Part shown: one piece after another, positions 36,172 to 45,365 of the stretch
How the letters are laid out: each line of letters starts with the position of its first letter
Numbering within the stretch: position 1 is the first letter of the stretch
DNA from: CAWBNS01 sp964445105
Lineage (GTDB): Bacteria > Chlamydiota > Chlamydiia > Chlamydiales > JAJFMA01
Direction of reading: 5' to 3'
Assembly: GCA_964445105.1 (NCBI GenBank)
Contig: CAYUJS010000004.1
Location: 1-64,000, forward strand
Length of the DNA: 64,000 nt
Translations under genes and position numbers: made by a program
The notes under the pieces: model-generated
Databases searched by the model: none
What the model saw: only the letters and a program-made list of their open reading frames with translations
Told to the model about the DNA's origin: nothing

Positions 36172-37344
36172 CTAGGCCAAAACGTGTTGTTCTTCACGTC
36201 CTAGTACGGGTAATCTCCAAGCGAAAGCTACAGAGGCTATGCCTAAGGCTCCCATTAATTGCAGAGCCTGGGCGGGGGCGTTAGGCCCTTCAAAAAGTTT
36301 TGTCAAAGCGCCGCTCGAGGGTCCTGCGCTCTCAGAAATGCACCAGACCATGCCCATCAGAAAGGCGCTCACTAAACCGGGGATATCCGGATATAAACGA
36401 TTTCCTAGGGCTAAACCTACAGGCCCCACGAGTCCCCAGGAGGCCCCCAAGCACGCCAAGGTGCTCAACACAATGAAGGAATCGGTGGCCGGCACAAGCA
36501 GAAAATAATAAAAAATTACTGCCCCAATGGCCGTTCCCACCAACATGACAGCTCTGGCAGAAAAACGGTCTGACAGCATGCCTGCAGGAATCATCATCAT
36601 TCCACCGCCCAAAATAAAAGCTAGATGTCCACCACCAAAGGTTACCCAATCTTCGCACCCACGCGCTAGCAACACATCCGGCAGCAGAAAAACAGCGCCC
36701 CATAGCAGAGTTTGGCTAGTCACTTGTACACCATATAGAACTCTCATATGGGGGTCCTTAAACAGCCCTAAAACTTTACCCAAACCAAAAGGGTTGCGCG
36801 GAGCCTTTACAGGCACGTCTAAACCATTCGGAATAAAAAGTAGCGCTAAAATCAGAATCACGGAGGGGATGATCAAGACTGATACATGGCCTTCAAAGGT
36901 ATTGTGGGTGTGATAAAAAACTGCTTGGCTTGCCGCTAGCCCTATTGCGCCGCCCGATGCATAGATGGCTAAATAGAGGCCACGTCTGGCTGGATTTAAC
37001 GAGCCTGCAAGGCCTGCAGCGCAGGGGTGGTAAGCGGCAGAGCCGATGTAGGTTAGTAAAATCAAAGGCAGGATTGTCCAAAAGGTGTCTACATAGCCCA
37101 ACAAAGCGCTTGCTGTGGTCAAAACCAATCCCAGTACAACTAAATGCTTGCGGTAGCCGCGATCGCTTAGAGGTCCCCAGACTATCTGTGAACCTTCTCC
37201 GATCCAGGCGGATAATGCCAAGATCACGCCTGCTGCAGCTAGGTCCATGCCCATCATAGTTTTGTAGACGGAATAGATGCCTATCATGACATCAACCATG
37301 AAATGGCTGATCCATAAGCAGAAAAGCGTCGTATAAACAGGCAT
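36172..37344 (-). CDS. MFS transporter, fosmidomycin-resistance-protein-like
   Basis: A 390-residue major facilitator with about 11-12 hydrophobic segments. The loop after helices 2-3 has GPLSDRGYRKHLV, the MFS signature form, and the AYHPCAAGLAG segment resembles the HP-x-A motif of Fsr-type exporters. The second half repeats the loop as GMLSDRFSARAV. Substrate unknown. It stands alone on the minus strand between a family 1 MITE and the gmhA operon. Confidence 0.8.
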   Translation of the reverse strand: MPVYTTLFCLWISHFMVDVMIGIYSVYKTMMGMDLAAAGVILALSAWIGEGSQIVWGPLSDRGYRKHLVVLGLVLTTASALLGYVDTFWTILPLILLTYIGSAAYHPCAAGLAGSLNPARRGLYLAIYASGGAIGLAASQAVFYHTHNTFEGHVSVLIIPSVILILALLFIPNGLDVPVKAPRNPFGLGKVLGLFKDPHMRVLYGVQVTSQTLLWGAVFLLPDVLLARGCEDWVTFGGGHLAFILGGGMMMIPAGMLSDRFSARAVMLVGTAIGAVIFYYFLLVPATDSFIVLSTLACLGASWGLVGPVGLALGNRLYPDIPGLVSAFLMGMVWCISESAGPSSGALTKLFEGPNAPAQALQLMGALGIASVAFAWRLPVLGREEQHVLA

Positions 37345-37394
37345 GGCTGGTCCTTGAGGCTCTTTTTTAGTACTTGATTATACAGACGCCTAGG

Positions 37395-37430
37395 CGCCCT
37401 CAAAAGTGGTTTTGAGGGCGTTTTAGTTTG
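37395..37430 (+). terminator. Rho-independent terminator-like hairpin
   Basis: The 11-bp stem CGCCCTCAAAA / TTTTGAGGGCG, with a GTGG loop, is followed by TTTTAGTTT on the plus strand. No plus-strand gene lies just upstream, so it may guard the gmhA operon against antisense read-through. Confidence 0.6.
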
Positions 37431-37643
37431 AATTAGGCCCTGCAATCGGTTGTTTTTTTATATGATTAATACTTGTATATTATATAGCCGAATATCTTAA
37501 TTGTAAATAACTAATTTCATGTTTATTTAGCTTGGCTTATAAATCGCGACCGCCCCTGTCCTAACCCTTGCCGATTTTCGTCGGAACCACTAGACTCGGC
37601 GTTAAATAGTGCCTGGAGCAAAAAGAAACATGATGAGAGCAAC

Positions 37644-38237
37644 ATGATCGAAAACCGTATCTTGCAATCTGTCAAAGAGAGCATTGCCGCTGTTTCGCAG
37701 CTAGCGCAGCCGCACATGACTGCATTCATTCAGCAGTTCGCAGAGCTGATCGTCGAGACCCACCGCCGCGGCAACAAAATTTTAATCGCGGGGAATGGCG
37801 GCAGCCTTTGCGATGCCAATCATTTTGCCGAAGAATTAACCGGTTTTTTTCGCCAGCCGAGAGAAGCGCTCCCTGCGATCGCCTTATCTGAACCGGGGTA
37901 CATCACCTGTGTGGGAAATGACGTTGGCTTTGACCAGATTTTCTCGCGCGCTATTGAGGCGCTTGGCAAGCCTGGCGACTTGTTCATTGGCTTGACTACG
38001 AGCGGAAACTCGCCAAATTTAGTCCGCGGCATCCAGGCGGCCCAGCAGCGCGGCTTGAAAACGGTGGCTTTTTTGGGTAAAGGCGGCGGTCGCCTAAAGG
38101 GCGTGGCCGATCTCGAGCTTATCATTGAGCACTTCACCACGTCTGATCGAATTCAGGAAGCTCATATGGCTGCTATGCATATCGCCATCGAGCATATGGA
38201 ATACCTGCTATTTCATCCGGCGGAAGTGACCTCCTAG
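37644..38237 (+). CDS. gmhA: Sedoheptulose-7-phosphate isomerase (SIS domain)
   Basis: Makes D-glycero-D-manno-heptose 7-phosphate for LPS core heptose. The 197-residue single SIS domain has the family motif GNGGSLCDANHFAEEL at about residues 51-66, TTSGNSPN at about 119, and the C-terminal HMAAMHIAIEHMEY with His/Glu ligands. The stop codon abuts the lpxK ATG with no gap, so the two LPS genes form an operon. No other heptose pathway gene is in the window. DiaA-type SIS proteins are the main alternative. Confidence 0.88.
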   Translation: MIENRILQSVKESIAAVSQLAQPHMTAFIQQFAELIVETHRRGNKILIAGNGGSLCDANHFAEELTGFFRQPREALPAIALSEPGYITCVGNDVGFDQIFSRAIEALGKPGDLFIGLTTSGNSPNLVRGIQAAQQRGLKTVAFLGKGGGRLKGVADLELIIEHFTTSDRIQEAHMAAMHIAIEHMEYLLFHPAEVTS

Positions 38238-39335
38238 ATGCTTTCCTGGGAACAGCGTTGGCGCACTGTTTGCCAAGGCCAACCAGGTTTGGCTCCCAGC
38301 CTGGCGCGCGGCTGTCTCTGGGCGCTGAGTACTGGGTATCGCGCGGCCGTCTCATTAAGAAATGGAGCCTATAGCCAACGGCTCCTTCGGTCGCGACGGC
38401 CCCCCCATTGTTTAATTATTAGCGTCGGCAATTTAGTCGCCGGCGGCACGGGTAAGACTCCCCTGACCATCAAGCTCGCCGAGGGGCTTTCGGCGTACGC
38501 GAAAGTGGCTGTGCTCTCGCGCGGTTACCGATCGGCTGCGGAGCGGCGATCTCTGCCTACGCTTATCCGGCCCGGCGAATATGCGGGGGATGAGCCGACG
38601 ATGATTGCACGCCGTCTACCGGAGGTTCTAGTATTTGCTGGCAAAAACCGCCTGCTGTCGGCGCAGATGGCTGTTGAGGCGGGCGCTGAGATCATTCTGC
38701 TGGATGATGGTTTACAGCATCGTCAGCTTGCCCGGGACGTTGAAATCATCATCCTTGATGGCGAAGATCCCTTCGGCTGTGGCTATTACCTGCCGCGTGG
38801 TTTTCTGCGCGACAGCCCTCGCGCACTCAAGCGCGCCGATTTGGTGGTGGTTAACCAACCTAACCGCCCTGTCGATTGGCTGCGCTCTTTCAGTGCGGCA
38901 CCGGTTGTCGGAATGGAGATTAAACCCGCCCTTTGTCATGCGTTCGAGGGGGGGCCATTTGCGCTGGCGGGAAAGAAGGTCGGTCTTTTCTGTGGCATAG
39001 CCAAGCCTGAAAAATTCCGAAGCACCGCGCAGTCTCTCGGCGCTAACGTGGTCGCGGAACATTTTTTGCCCGACCATGCTCCCATCCCAGCCGAAGCGGT
39101 CCAAGCCTTTGCTTGCCATAGCCGCCTGCTGGGCGCGGAACTCTTGCTTTGCACCGAAAAAGACCAGGTCAAGCTGGTGCCTATGCTGTCTACATCTGTT
39201 CCAATTGCTTGGCTGCAAGTGGATGCCCAGATCACTTCCAATGCGGAAATCTGGGATCAGTTCATCCGATCGCTTGCCATGCGTTGCCATAATCCGGTCG
39301 CTATGCTACGCTCTTCCTTTGGTTTAATAGGCTGA
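38238..39335 (+). CDS. lpxK: Tetraacyldisaccharide 4'-kinase LpxK
   Basis: Phosphorylates the lipid A precursor at the 4' position on the cytoplasmic face of the inner membrane. The 365-residue protein has the family P-loop VGNLVAGGTGKTPL near residues 63-76, the RGY segment (LSRGYRS) and the DDGLQHRQLARDVEIIILDG block. It follows gmhA directly, grouping lipid A and core synthesis. No sign of damage. Confidence 0.95.
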   Translation: MLSWEQRWRTVCQGQPGLAPSLARGCLWALSTGYRAAVSLRNGAYSQRLLRSRRPPHCLIISVGNLVAGGTGKTPLTIKLAEGLSAYAKVAVLSRGYRSAAERRSLPTLIRPGEYAGDEPTMIARRLPEVLVFAGKNRLLSAQMAVEAGAEIILLDDGLQHRQLARDVEIIILDGEDPFGCGYYLPRGFLRDSPRALKRADLVVVNQPNRPVDWLRSFSAAPVVGMEIKPALCHAFEGGPFALAGKKVGLFCGIAKPEKFRSTAQSLGANVVAEHFLPDHAPIPAEAVQAFACHSRLLGAELLLCTEKDQVKLVPMLSTSVPIAWLQVDAQITSNAEIWDQFIRSLAMRCHNPVAMLRSSFGLIG

Positions 39336-39379
39336 CTCTTTTTTAAGTTAGTTGTCAGTTTACATGAAACGGGATCGTG

Positions 39380-40609
39380 ATGAAGCTATGGGTTAAGATA
39401 CTTTTAGCAGTGCTTTTGGGTGTGATTGTGGGCGCAATCGCGGGTCCTAGCGCGCAGCTGCTTAAGCCGATTGGTACCGTTTTTTTACGCTCCGTCCAGA
39501 TGGTCATCGTTCCGTTAGTCATTTCTTCGATGGTCGCGGGCGTCACTGGCATCCACGACCCCAAGAAATTGGGCCGCGTCGGACTGACGACTTTAGTGCT
39601 GTATGTTGGCTCCACTATTGTCGCAATTTCTTTGGGGATTGGTATTGCAGTGTTGATGGGGCCTGGCCGCGGGATGCATCTTGATGCGGCGTTTACTGTG
39701 TCGGATCTTACCTCCCCGGGCATTGGCGATCTTATCCTCGGGCTTTTCCCAAGCAATCCCTTTGAAGCTTTGGCCACTGGCAATATCTTACAGATCATCG
39801 TCTTTGCGATTTTTTTAGGTATAGCTATCAACCTCGCTGGCGCGCGCGCACGGCCCGTCAGCGAATTTATGGAAGCACTTGCCGAGGTGATGTATCGGTT
39901 GACTTCCCTTATCATGGAATTTTCTCCCATAGGCGTGTTTGCTATCATGGCCTCTGTAACGGGTGAATTTGGCTTAGTCGTGTTGACGCAGCTCTTTTGG
40001 TTCCTACTCATCTACGTTTTAGCCTGTGGCATTCACTTTTGCGTGGTTTTTGTCGGCTTGATCCGCGCTCATGGGCTGAAGATGAGGCCCTTTCTACAGG
40101 GTATGAGCGAGGCCCTCGTAATGGCGTTTTCTACTTGCAGTAGCTCTGCTACGCTTCCCGTTGCTTTAAACTGCCTACAGGCGAATTTGGGCGTGTCAAA
40201 AAATATCGCAAGCTTTGTGATGCCCTTAGGCATCAGCATTAATATGAATGGTGCCGCTATTTTCCAAGGCATGGCCGCGATTTTTGCAGCGCAGGCATTT
40301 AACATCGATTTAAGTTGGCAGCAGCTCTTGACGATCGTCATTACCGCCGTGGTGTCTGCTATAGGGGCCGCGGGTGTGCCCGGCAGCGGCTTCATCATGC
40401 TCTCTTTGGTTTTTAACTCTGCTGGGCTTCCACTAGAGGCTTTAGGATTGCTTTTTGGCATCGATCGAGTGCGGGAGATGTTCTCCACTGTCTTAAATAT
40501 CACGGGTGATGCTGTTTGTGCAGTCGTGGTGGCCAAGCGCGAAGGTGCGCTTGACGAAAATCAGTATAATCACCACGAGCTTTTTGAGCTCGAAGGCTCT
40601 GAGGCGTAA
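39380..40609 (+). CDS. Dicarboxylate/amino acid:cation symporter (DAACS family)
   Basis: A 409-residue membrane transporter of the GltP/DctA family. Visible marks are the serine-rich loop AFSTCSSSATLPV, the NMNGAAIFQGMAAIFAAQAF helix 7 motif, and GVPGSGFIMLSL followed by DRVREMFSTVLNITGDAVCAVVVAK. These are the hairpin 2 and helix 8 substrate and sodium sites. ATG 39380 was chosen over an overlapping GTG. It probably imports glutamate, aspartate or C4-dicarboxylates from the host. Confidence 0.92.
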   Translation: MKLWVKILLAVLLGVIVGAIAGPSAQLLKPIGTVFLRSVQMVIVPLVISSMVAGVTGIHDPKKLGRVGLTTLVLYVGSTIVAISLGIGIAVLMGPGRGMHLDAAFTVSDLTSPGIGDLILGLFPSNPFEALATGNILQIIVFAIFLGIAINLAGARARPVSEFMEALAEVMYRLTSLIMEFSPIGVFAIMASVTGEFGLVVLTQLFWFLLIYVLACGIHFCVVFVGLIRAHGLKMRPFLQGMSEALVMAFSTCSSSATLPVALNCLQANLGVSKNIASFVMPLGISINMNGAAIFQGMAAIFAAQAFNIDLSWQQLLTIVITAVVSAIGAAGVPGSGFIMLSLVFNSAGLPLEALGLLFGIDRVREMFSTVLNITGDAVCAVVVAKREGALDENQYNHHELFELEGSEA

Positions 40610-40618
40610 GCGCAAGAT

Positions 40619-40730
40619 AGCAGTTTCCTCTAAATAAACAAGCTGACTGGCTCTGTGATCATCCAGCCTCATTTTGCTCCTTACCTGTTGTTAGTACTCC
40701 TAAGCGCATTTTTTAGCGGGAATCGCTGAG
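40619..40730 (+). mobile_element. MITE-like element, family 1, copy c (shortened)
   Basis: About 112 bp. Left end AGCAGTTTCCTCTAAATAAA, then GCTGACTGGCTC and CCTCATTTTGCTCC; right end TTTTTTAGCGGGAATCGCTG. The internal part is shorter than in copies a and e. Confidence 0.65.
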
Positions 40731-40807
40731 CTCAAGACAGTGTTTAATAAAAAATCGACACTTTTTTTCTTTGGCTACTTTCTGAATTGTGCTTTAAAGA
40801 GGAGAAT

Positions 40808-42607
40808 ATGAGAACGCTAATGCAATCTTTAGCTCTAATGACCCTGGTAGCCTTTACCACGGCCTTCGCCGGCAAGGTGACTATTGCCACTAAAGGCGAG
40901 GCTGTCGTGCCGACCGGCAACGTGGTTTTTGCCAGCACCTACCAGCAGTGGATTGACCCTGCTAACAATTTTGTTAAGTACATCGATCAGTATGATCAGG
41001 CGCGCGTGGTCTTTATCGGCTCTGAAGCGTACAGCGTAGATGGCGATGGCAAGGTACCTACCGTGTCTGAAGGGATGGGATACGGGCTTCTTCTCTCTTA
41101 TGCGAACGACGACCAGCTCTTATTTGATAAGTTTTTGCGTTACGTCATTGCTACAGCCAATAACTACGGCTGCGGACTCTTTGACGCTCGACAACGTTGC
41201 TGCTTAGCCACATCTCCCTTTCTCATGCCCTGGCTAGTCAACGAGCAAGGCAAACCTTTCTGGTACCAATCCTCACCTAGTCTTTCAAACAGAGCCTTAG
41301 CGGACGCAGAGGCTACTTATACTTCAGGGTCAGCCAGCGATGCTGATTTTCAAATCGCTTGGGCCGTTCATCTGGCCGCGGAGAAAGTAAAAGCTAACAG
41401 CTGGCAGAATTCCTCTTTTACCACTTCCTCGGGTACCTTTAACTATGCAGAGCTATTCGAAGCGATAGGGAAAGCGATTCGCTTGAGTGACGTCGACCTA
41501 GACACCTTAAGGTACGCGCCAGGCAACCAGTGGGGCACAGCAGGCACAGCATTTTGCTACCCTGGCTATTTTACTCCGCAGGCCTTCGACGCGCTTGCGC
41601 AACTGCCCCCTTTGGATGTCAGTAGCGAATGCCCGGTCAACCCGCCCGTCCAGACGCCTGCTAATTCACTGCTGTTAATTTATAAAAATAATGTTACCAA
41701 GACTGTCTCGATTGACTACATGGGGGGCGCAGGTACGATTGCGCCAGACCAAAATTTTGTGCCCAAACCTGACTCCTCGACCGGTTTTACCGTAGAGGCC
41801 ATCGCCACCGCCTCGGCCACCTCGACCTCGTCCAATCAGTATTATAATAATTTGACCTTTCAAGCGACCTTTTATGGAGAGCTCGGCCAAGCTCTTTATG
41901 TAGCCAACTATTTCTTTGAATACAACACTTTCAACGGTGTGCTGAAATGGGTCGTTACCGATCGCGGTTCTTCTCCTGAAGCGAAGGTCTGCCTCATCAA
42001 TAACGTTGCCCACGTGTTCCTAACGGAACCGGACATTGAGAAAGTAAATTTTGGGTGGGCGGCCGTCAAAACAAATACCTTGCTTACCGTACAGACCTTC
42101 CAGGAGACGTACCATACAGGCTTATTTCCGAACACCCTCTTCTACGGCGGAGAGTACCCATATAATCCCTGGAACCGTAGTTTTGCTTACGACGCTGTGC
42201 GCTTCCCTCTTTGGGCCGCTAGCTACGCCTACACAACCAACCCTAAGGACTCCACTAGCGCCCTACAGCGCTCTATGCTGAGCGCACTGGTCGGGCCAAA
42301 AGGCGTGGCGCCCTTTATCCAGCCCGTGCCGCTTGGCAAGAGCATGCCCACCGAGGGAATAGAGGTTTTCACTGACCAGCCGGTGGGCAACTATTCAACT
42401 GCCGCCCCTTCATTGAATGGCCCCATCGCTATGACAGCCCTACTTTCGGGCAATCAAGCACTGTATGATTCGCTGATCGGGCCGCTGACTAGTTACCAGA
42501 TCACGCAACGTCAGCCGCAGCCCAGCGATCCCGCCGGCGATAGCGGTCCCTATTTTGACGCAGCCATCTTGCTACTCGTGGAGGCTTTGATCAATCAGAA
42601 GATGTAG
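40808..42607 (+). CDS. Secreted glycoside hydrolase family 8 enzyme
   Basis: GH8 enzymes cut beta-1,4 glucans, xylan or chitosan by inversion. The 599-residue protein has a signal peptide (MRTLMQSLALMTLVAFTTAFA), the general-acid Glu in TVSEGMGYGLLLSYAND (Glu88), the SASDADFQIAWAVHLA block (Asp178/180), YPGYFTPQAFDAL, and near the end AYDAVRFPLWAASYA. It is larger than the usual 350-450 residues because of a Ser/Thr-rich insert of about 150 residues (roughly 280-430). GAGGAGAAT precedes the ATG. In a symbiont of amoebae, whose cyst walls contain cellulose, a cellulase would be plausible (inference). Confidence 0.8.
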   Translation: MRTLMQSLALMTLVAFTTAFAGKVTIATKGEAVVPTGNVVFASTYQQWIDPANNFVKYIDQYDQARVVFIGSEAYSVDGDGKVPTVSEGMGYGLLLSYANDDQLLFDKFLRYVIATANNYGCGLFDARQRCCLATSPFLMPWLVNEQGKPFWYQSSPSLSNRALADAEATYTSGSASDADFQIAWAVHLAAEKVKANSWQNSSFTTSSGTFNYAELFEAIGKAIRLSDVDLDTLRYAPGNQWGTAGTAFCYPGYFTPQAFDALAQLPPLDVSSECPVNPPVQTPANSLLLIYKNNVTKTVSIDYMGGAGTIAPDQNFVPKPDSSTGFTVEAIATASATSTSSNQYYNNLTFQATFYGELGQALYVANYFFEYNTFNGVLKWVVTDRGSSPEAKVCLINNVAHVFLTEPDIEKVNFGWAAVKTNTLLTVQTFQETYHTGLFPNTLFYGGEYPYNPWNRSFAYDAVRFPLWAASYAYTTNPKDSTSALQRSMLSALVGPKGVAPFIQPVPLGKSMPTEGIEVFTDQPVGNYSTAAPSLNGPIAMTALLSGNQALYDSLIGPLTSYQITQRQPQPSDPAGDSGPYFDAAILLLVEALINQKM

Positions 42608-42609
42608 GC

Positions 42610-43050
42610 TCATATGGCGGCTTTTTTCCAAAGATGGCCTTGGATAATGCTGCGGTACTCTTCCGAAGAACAAAATTCGGCGTGTAGTGAATATTGCTGT
42701 GCGCCGGCGATTCTGTACATTTCGAAGCCTTGAAAATCTGCGTGTCTGAGAAACTCCCAGCCGATCTGTACCTCGTCGTAAATGCCTTTGCCAGTCGCAG
42801 TGCCGATCAGATCGTTCTGTAGCTCGACGGTAAAATTTGTGGGCGTAATGTCGGAAAATAGAAAGTGATTCACGATTTTATCGCCGACGCCGCGCAGCTC
42901 TACCTGCTGGATCGCCCGAATCTGGCCATTGGTTTTTTCGTTGACCTCCCATTTGCTGGCAAAGTGGAGGGCCTCGGGCGAGGCAGTGAAGGTGATCGTT
43001 CCCTCGCCTAGCCAAACCCCGGGCTGTAGAAGAAATGGATGTGACATCAA
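42610..43050 (-). CDS. Hypothetical protein in the rodA operon
   Basis: A 146-residue soluble protein with alternating hydrophobic strands (GEGTITFTASPEALHFASKWEV, IRAIQQVELRGVGDKIVNHFLF, NFTVELQNDLIGTATGKGIYD), suggesting a beta-barrel or lipocalin-like fold. The start overlaps the rodA stop by 4 bases. No catalytic motif is recognised. The stop lies 2 bases from the stop of the convergent GH8 gene. Confidence 0.65.
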   Translation of the reverse strand: MMSHPFLLQPGVWLGEGTITFTASPEALHFASKWEVNEKTNGQIRAIQQVELRGVGDKIVNHFLFSDITPTNFTVELQNDLIGTATGKGIYDEVQIGWEFLRHADFQGFEMYRIAGAQQYSLHAEFCSSEEYRSIIQGHLWKKAAI

Positions 43051-44171
43051 AACATGAACCTCCGACTATAAACGCTTTGTACTATACCCAAAGCGAGCAT
43101 GGTCGCCAAGAGAGATGATCCGCCGTAAGAGATTAAAATCAGCGGGACGCCGGTAATGGGCAAGAAACCAGTCATCATGCCCACGTTAATCAATATGTGT
43201 ACGGCTAAGTAAACGGTAATCCCCGCGACCAGCAGCCTACCGAACGCATCCTTTGCGATGGCGGTTGCTTGGAAGCAAAAATAGATTAAGGCATAAAACA
43301 GAGCCAGAAGGATAGTCAAGCCCAGCAGACCGAACTCTTCGCCAAAGGTGGCGAATACGGAGTCAGTAGCTGCGGTGGGCAGCCAGCCGCCGCGGATATA
43401 CTCCCCCTGGTGCCAGCCGGTGCCGGTCACGCCACCTAGCGCGATGGCTGTCGCGGCTGCGCGATGGTGATGGTCGTCCGGCTTCAGCCGCTCATACTGA
43501 TAGCTGCGCATCACCATCGTCATGACGGGTCGCGCCTCTTCGTGCGGGATAATCTCCAGCAAAAAACAGGAGACGAGCAGTAGCAGTAGCCCCCCGGCCC
43601 AAGCGCCGAGCCGGACAATTGTGGGATTGATATCGCCTATGTAAAAAATCACCAGGGCAATGGGCGGGATGACCAAAGCTGTACCCAGGTCGGGCTGCTT
43701 GAGAATAAGCAGAAAGGGGACCCCAGCGATTAAAGCGGCTTGTAAGCTTGTACGCCAGCTCCAAGAGGTGGCGCGACAGCGCTCCAAAAACCAGCTGAGG
43801 GCCAGCACTACCACCAACTTGGCGGCTTCAGAGGGCTGAATACTGAATCCCAAAAGGGGCACTTTATACCAGCGGTGTACGTTTTGAATGGCAGGGCTAA
43901 AAAACACGCCGACTAGGGCCAGTAGCGTCAAACCGTACAGGAGCCAGGTCCATTCGCGAAGCTTATGGTAGTCGAGACCCGCGGCAATAAAAAACGTCAG
44001 CCAGCCCAGCCCAAACCATTGGAGCTGCGAGGTCGCCAGCGGAGTGAGCGCGCTGCTTTCAGTACCCTCCTGAGAGGCGGACGAGACGGCTAATAGGCTT
44101 ATGGCCATAAGAGCCAAGATGACAGGAATGACGCGCAGGTCCATGCGAGAGAGGTAGCGATAGCTCCACAT
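43047..44171 (-). CDS. rodA: Rod-shape SEDS protein RodA (peptidoglycan glycosyltransferase)
   Basis: SEDS proteins polymerise lipid II with a class B PBP. The 374-residue protein has about ten membrane segments, the IQPSEAAKLVVVLAL motif, the large loop with GEYIRGGWLPTAATDSVFATFGEEFGLLG and the C-terminal ISYGGSSLLATMLALGIV. Chlamydiae keep RodA and make septal peptidoglycan with few other wall genes (established). It lies 5 bases after the glycosyltransferase gene on the same strand. Confidence 0.94.
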   Translation of the reverse strand: MWSYRYLSRMDLRVIPVILALMAISLLAVSSASQEGTESSALTPLATSQLQWFGLGWLTFFIAAGLDYHKLREWTWLLYGLTLLALVGVFFSPAIQNVHRWYKVPLLGFSIQPSEAAKLVVVLALSWFLERCRATSWSWRTSLQAALIAGVPFLLILKQPDLGTALVIPPIALVIFYIGDINPTIVRLGAWAGGLLLLLVSCFLLEIIPHEEARPVMTMVMRSYQYERLKPDDHHHRAAATAIALGGVTGTGWHQGEYIRGGWLPTAATDSVFATFGEEFGLLGLTILLALFYALIYFCFQATAIAKDAFGRLLVAGITVYLAVHILINVGMMTGFLPITGVPLILISYGGSSLLATMLALGIVQSVYSRRFMF

Positions 44172-44176
44172 AGTGC

Positions 44177-45310
44177 TCAGGTCCGAAAAAGGCTTTGTAG
44201 GAATTGATGATAGCGTTCAGACCGTTTATCAAAGGAGTACTGGGCGGCTATACTTTGCATGCGCCCTAAACGCGCCGAAGCCACAGGCTCGGCCACTGCC
44301 TGACGGATCGCCCGCGCAAATTGCGCAGGGTCGGTCGATGCAAGGAAGATGGTATCTTCGCCTGAAATCGATCTGACGGAGGGATAGTCCACCGCTACCA
44401 CTGGGATAGGCGTAGCCATGTACTCGAACAGCTTCATCGGAGAGGTGAGGTAACGGGATTCAACATTATCTCCCAGCGGCAGCAAGAGCGCCGACGAGCC
44501 TGAAAACGCCTCGGATATTAGCTTTTCACGAGCTAAAAATCCGAGATTTTCTACCCTCCCCTGTAGCCCATAGAGGGAAATTAGGCCTTCGATATAGCTC
44601 CGGCTCGGCTCGTCGTCTTTCCCGCCCGCTATGCGCAACACGAAGCGACGGTCTAAATGGGTCAGTGCCTGAAAAAGTAGAGGAAGATTCTTCCATCTCG
44701 TGAACTGCCCCGCATAGGTAACCACTAGCCGGTGCGGGTCGCTGCCTCTGCGCGCGCTGCTAAAGCGCGCCGGATCTACGCCGTTGGGTAAGACGACTGT
44801 GCGGGGGTGGGAGATGGCTTCGCGCGTAGACAATTCTTGCTGACTTTGGTTGGTGAGGAGCAGGCCATCTATGCGCTTTAGTAGCTCTGTGTAGTTGGCT
44901 TTTTCTTTTCTTGCTTGGGCAGGGTCTTTTTTTAGCAGATAGGGCAGTGCGTCCTCATGCCGCTCAAGGACAAAACGGACATCGCCCAACAGAGGCTTAA
45001 ACCACAGCACCTCGCGCATTTTGTTATAGTTGCGTGAAACAATCACTTTAGGCCCTCGGTCGCATAGGATACGCCCTAGCATGCACCAGCGCAACAGATC
45101 GCGCGCCCATTTAAAACTTTCCTCTCCGACAAGTAGGTGTGCGTGTGGAATGTCTTGCCGCACTTTTTTGAAAGCTGCCTCATTGTCGTAGGTCCCAAAC
45201 AAATTCACTTGGTAGCCATACTGTTGTAAGAGGCGGTAGTCTTGGACTACCTGAATGGTTTGCGCGGATCGGTAGTCGAAGCGAAGTGGAAAATAATAGT
45301 AAATTTGCAT
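44177..45310 (-). CDS. Glycosyltransferase family 4-like protein
   Basis: A 377-residue GT-B enzyme with an N-terminal acceptor domain (FDYRSAQTIQVVQDYRLLQQYGYQVNLFG) and a C-terminal donor domain: VTYAGQFTRWKNLPLLFQAL, FVLRIAGG, LLLPLGDNVESRYLTSPMKLFEYMATPIPVVA with the Glu of the E-x7-E motif. It probably transfers a nucleotide sugar to LPS or another glycan on the cytoplasmic face. ATG 45310 was used because the longer frame runs into the divergent birA gene and adds no family sequence. Confidence 0.82.
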   Translation of the reverse strand: MQIYYYFPLRFDYRSAQTIQVVQDYRLLQQYGYQVNLFGTYDNEAAFKKVRQDIPHAHLLVGEESFKWARDLLRWCMLGRILCDRGPKVIVSRNYNKMREVLWFKPLLGDVRFVLERHEDALPYLLKKDPAQARKEKANYTELLKRIDGLLLTNQSQQELSTREAISHPRTVVLPNGVDPARFSSARRGSDPHRLVVTYAGQFTRWKNLPLLFQALTHLDRRFVLRIAGGKDDEPSRSYIEGLISLYGLQGRVENLGFLAREKLISEAFSGSSALLLPLGDNVESRYLTSPMKLFEYMATPIPVVAVDYPSVRSISGEDTIFLASTDPAQFARAIRQAVAEPVASARLGRMQSIAAQYSFDKRSERYHQFLQSLFRT

Positions 45311-45365
45311 AGGGTGATTGTAGCGCGAATGGTCTTGCAACGCACGCAAAATTGGATGTAACGGA

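Noticed and set aside
37395..37430. Riboswitch upstream of gmhA
   Set aside because: The hairpin with T-tract is more than 200 bases from gmhA and has no conserved aptamer-like context; treated as a plain terminator.
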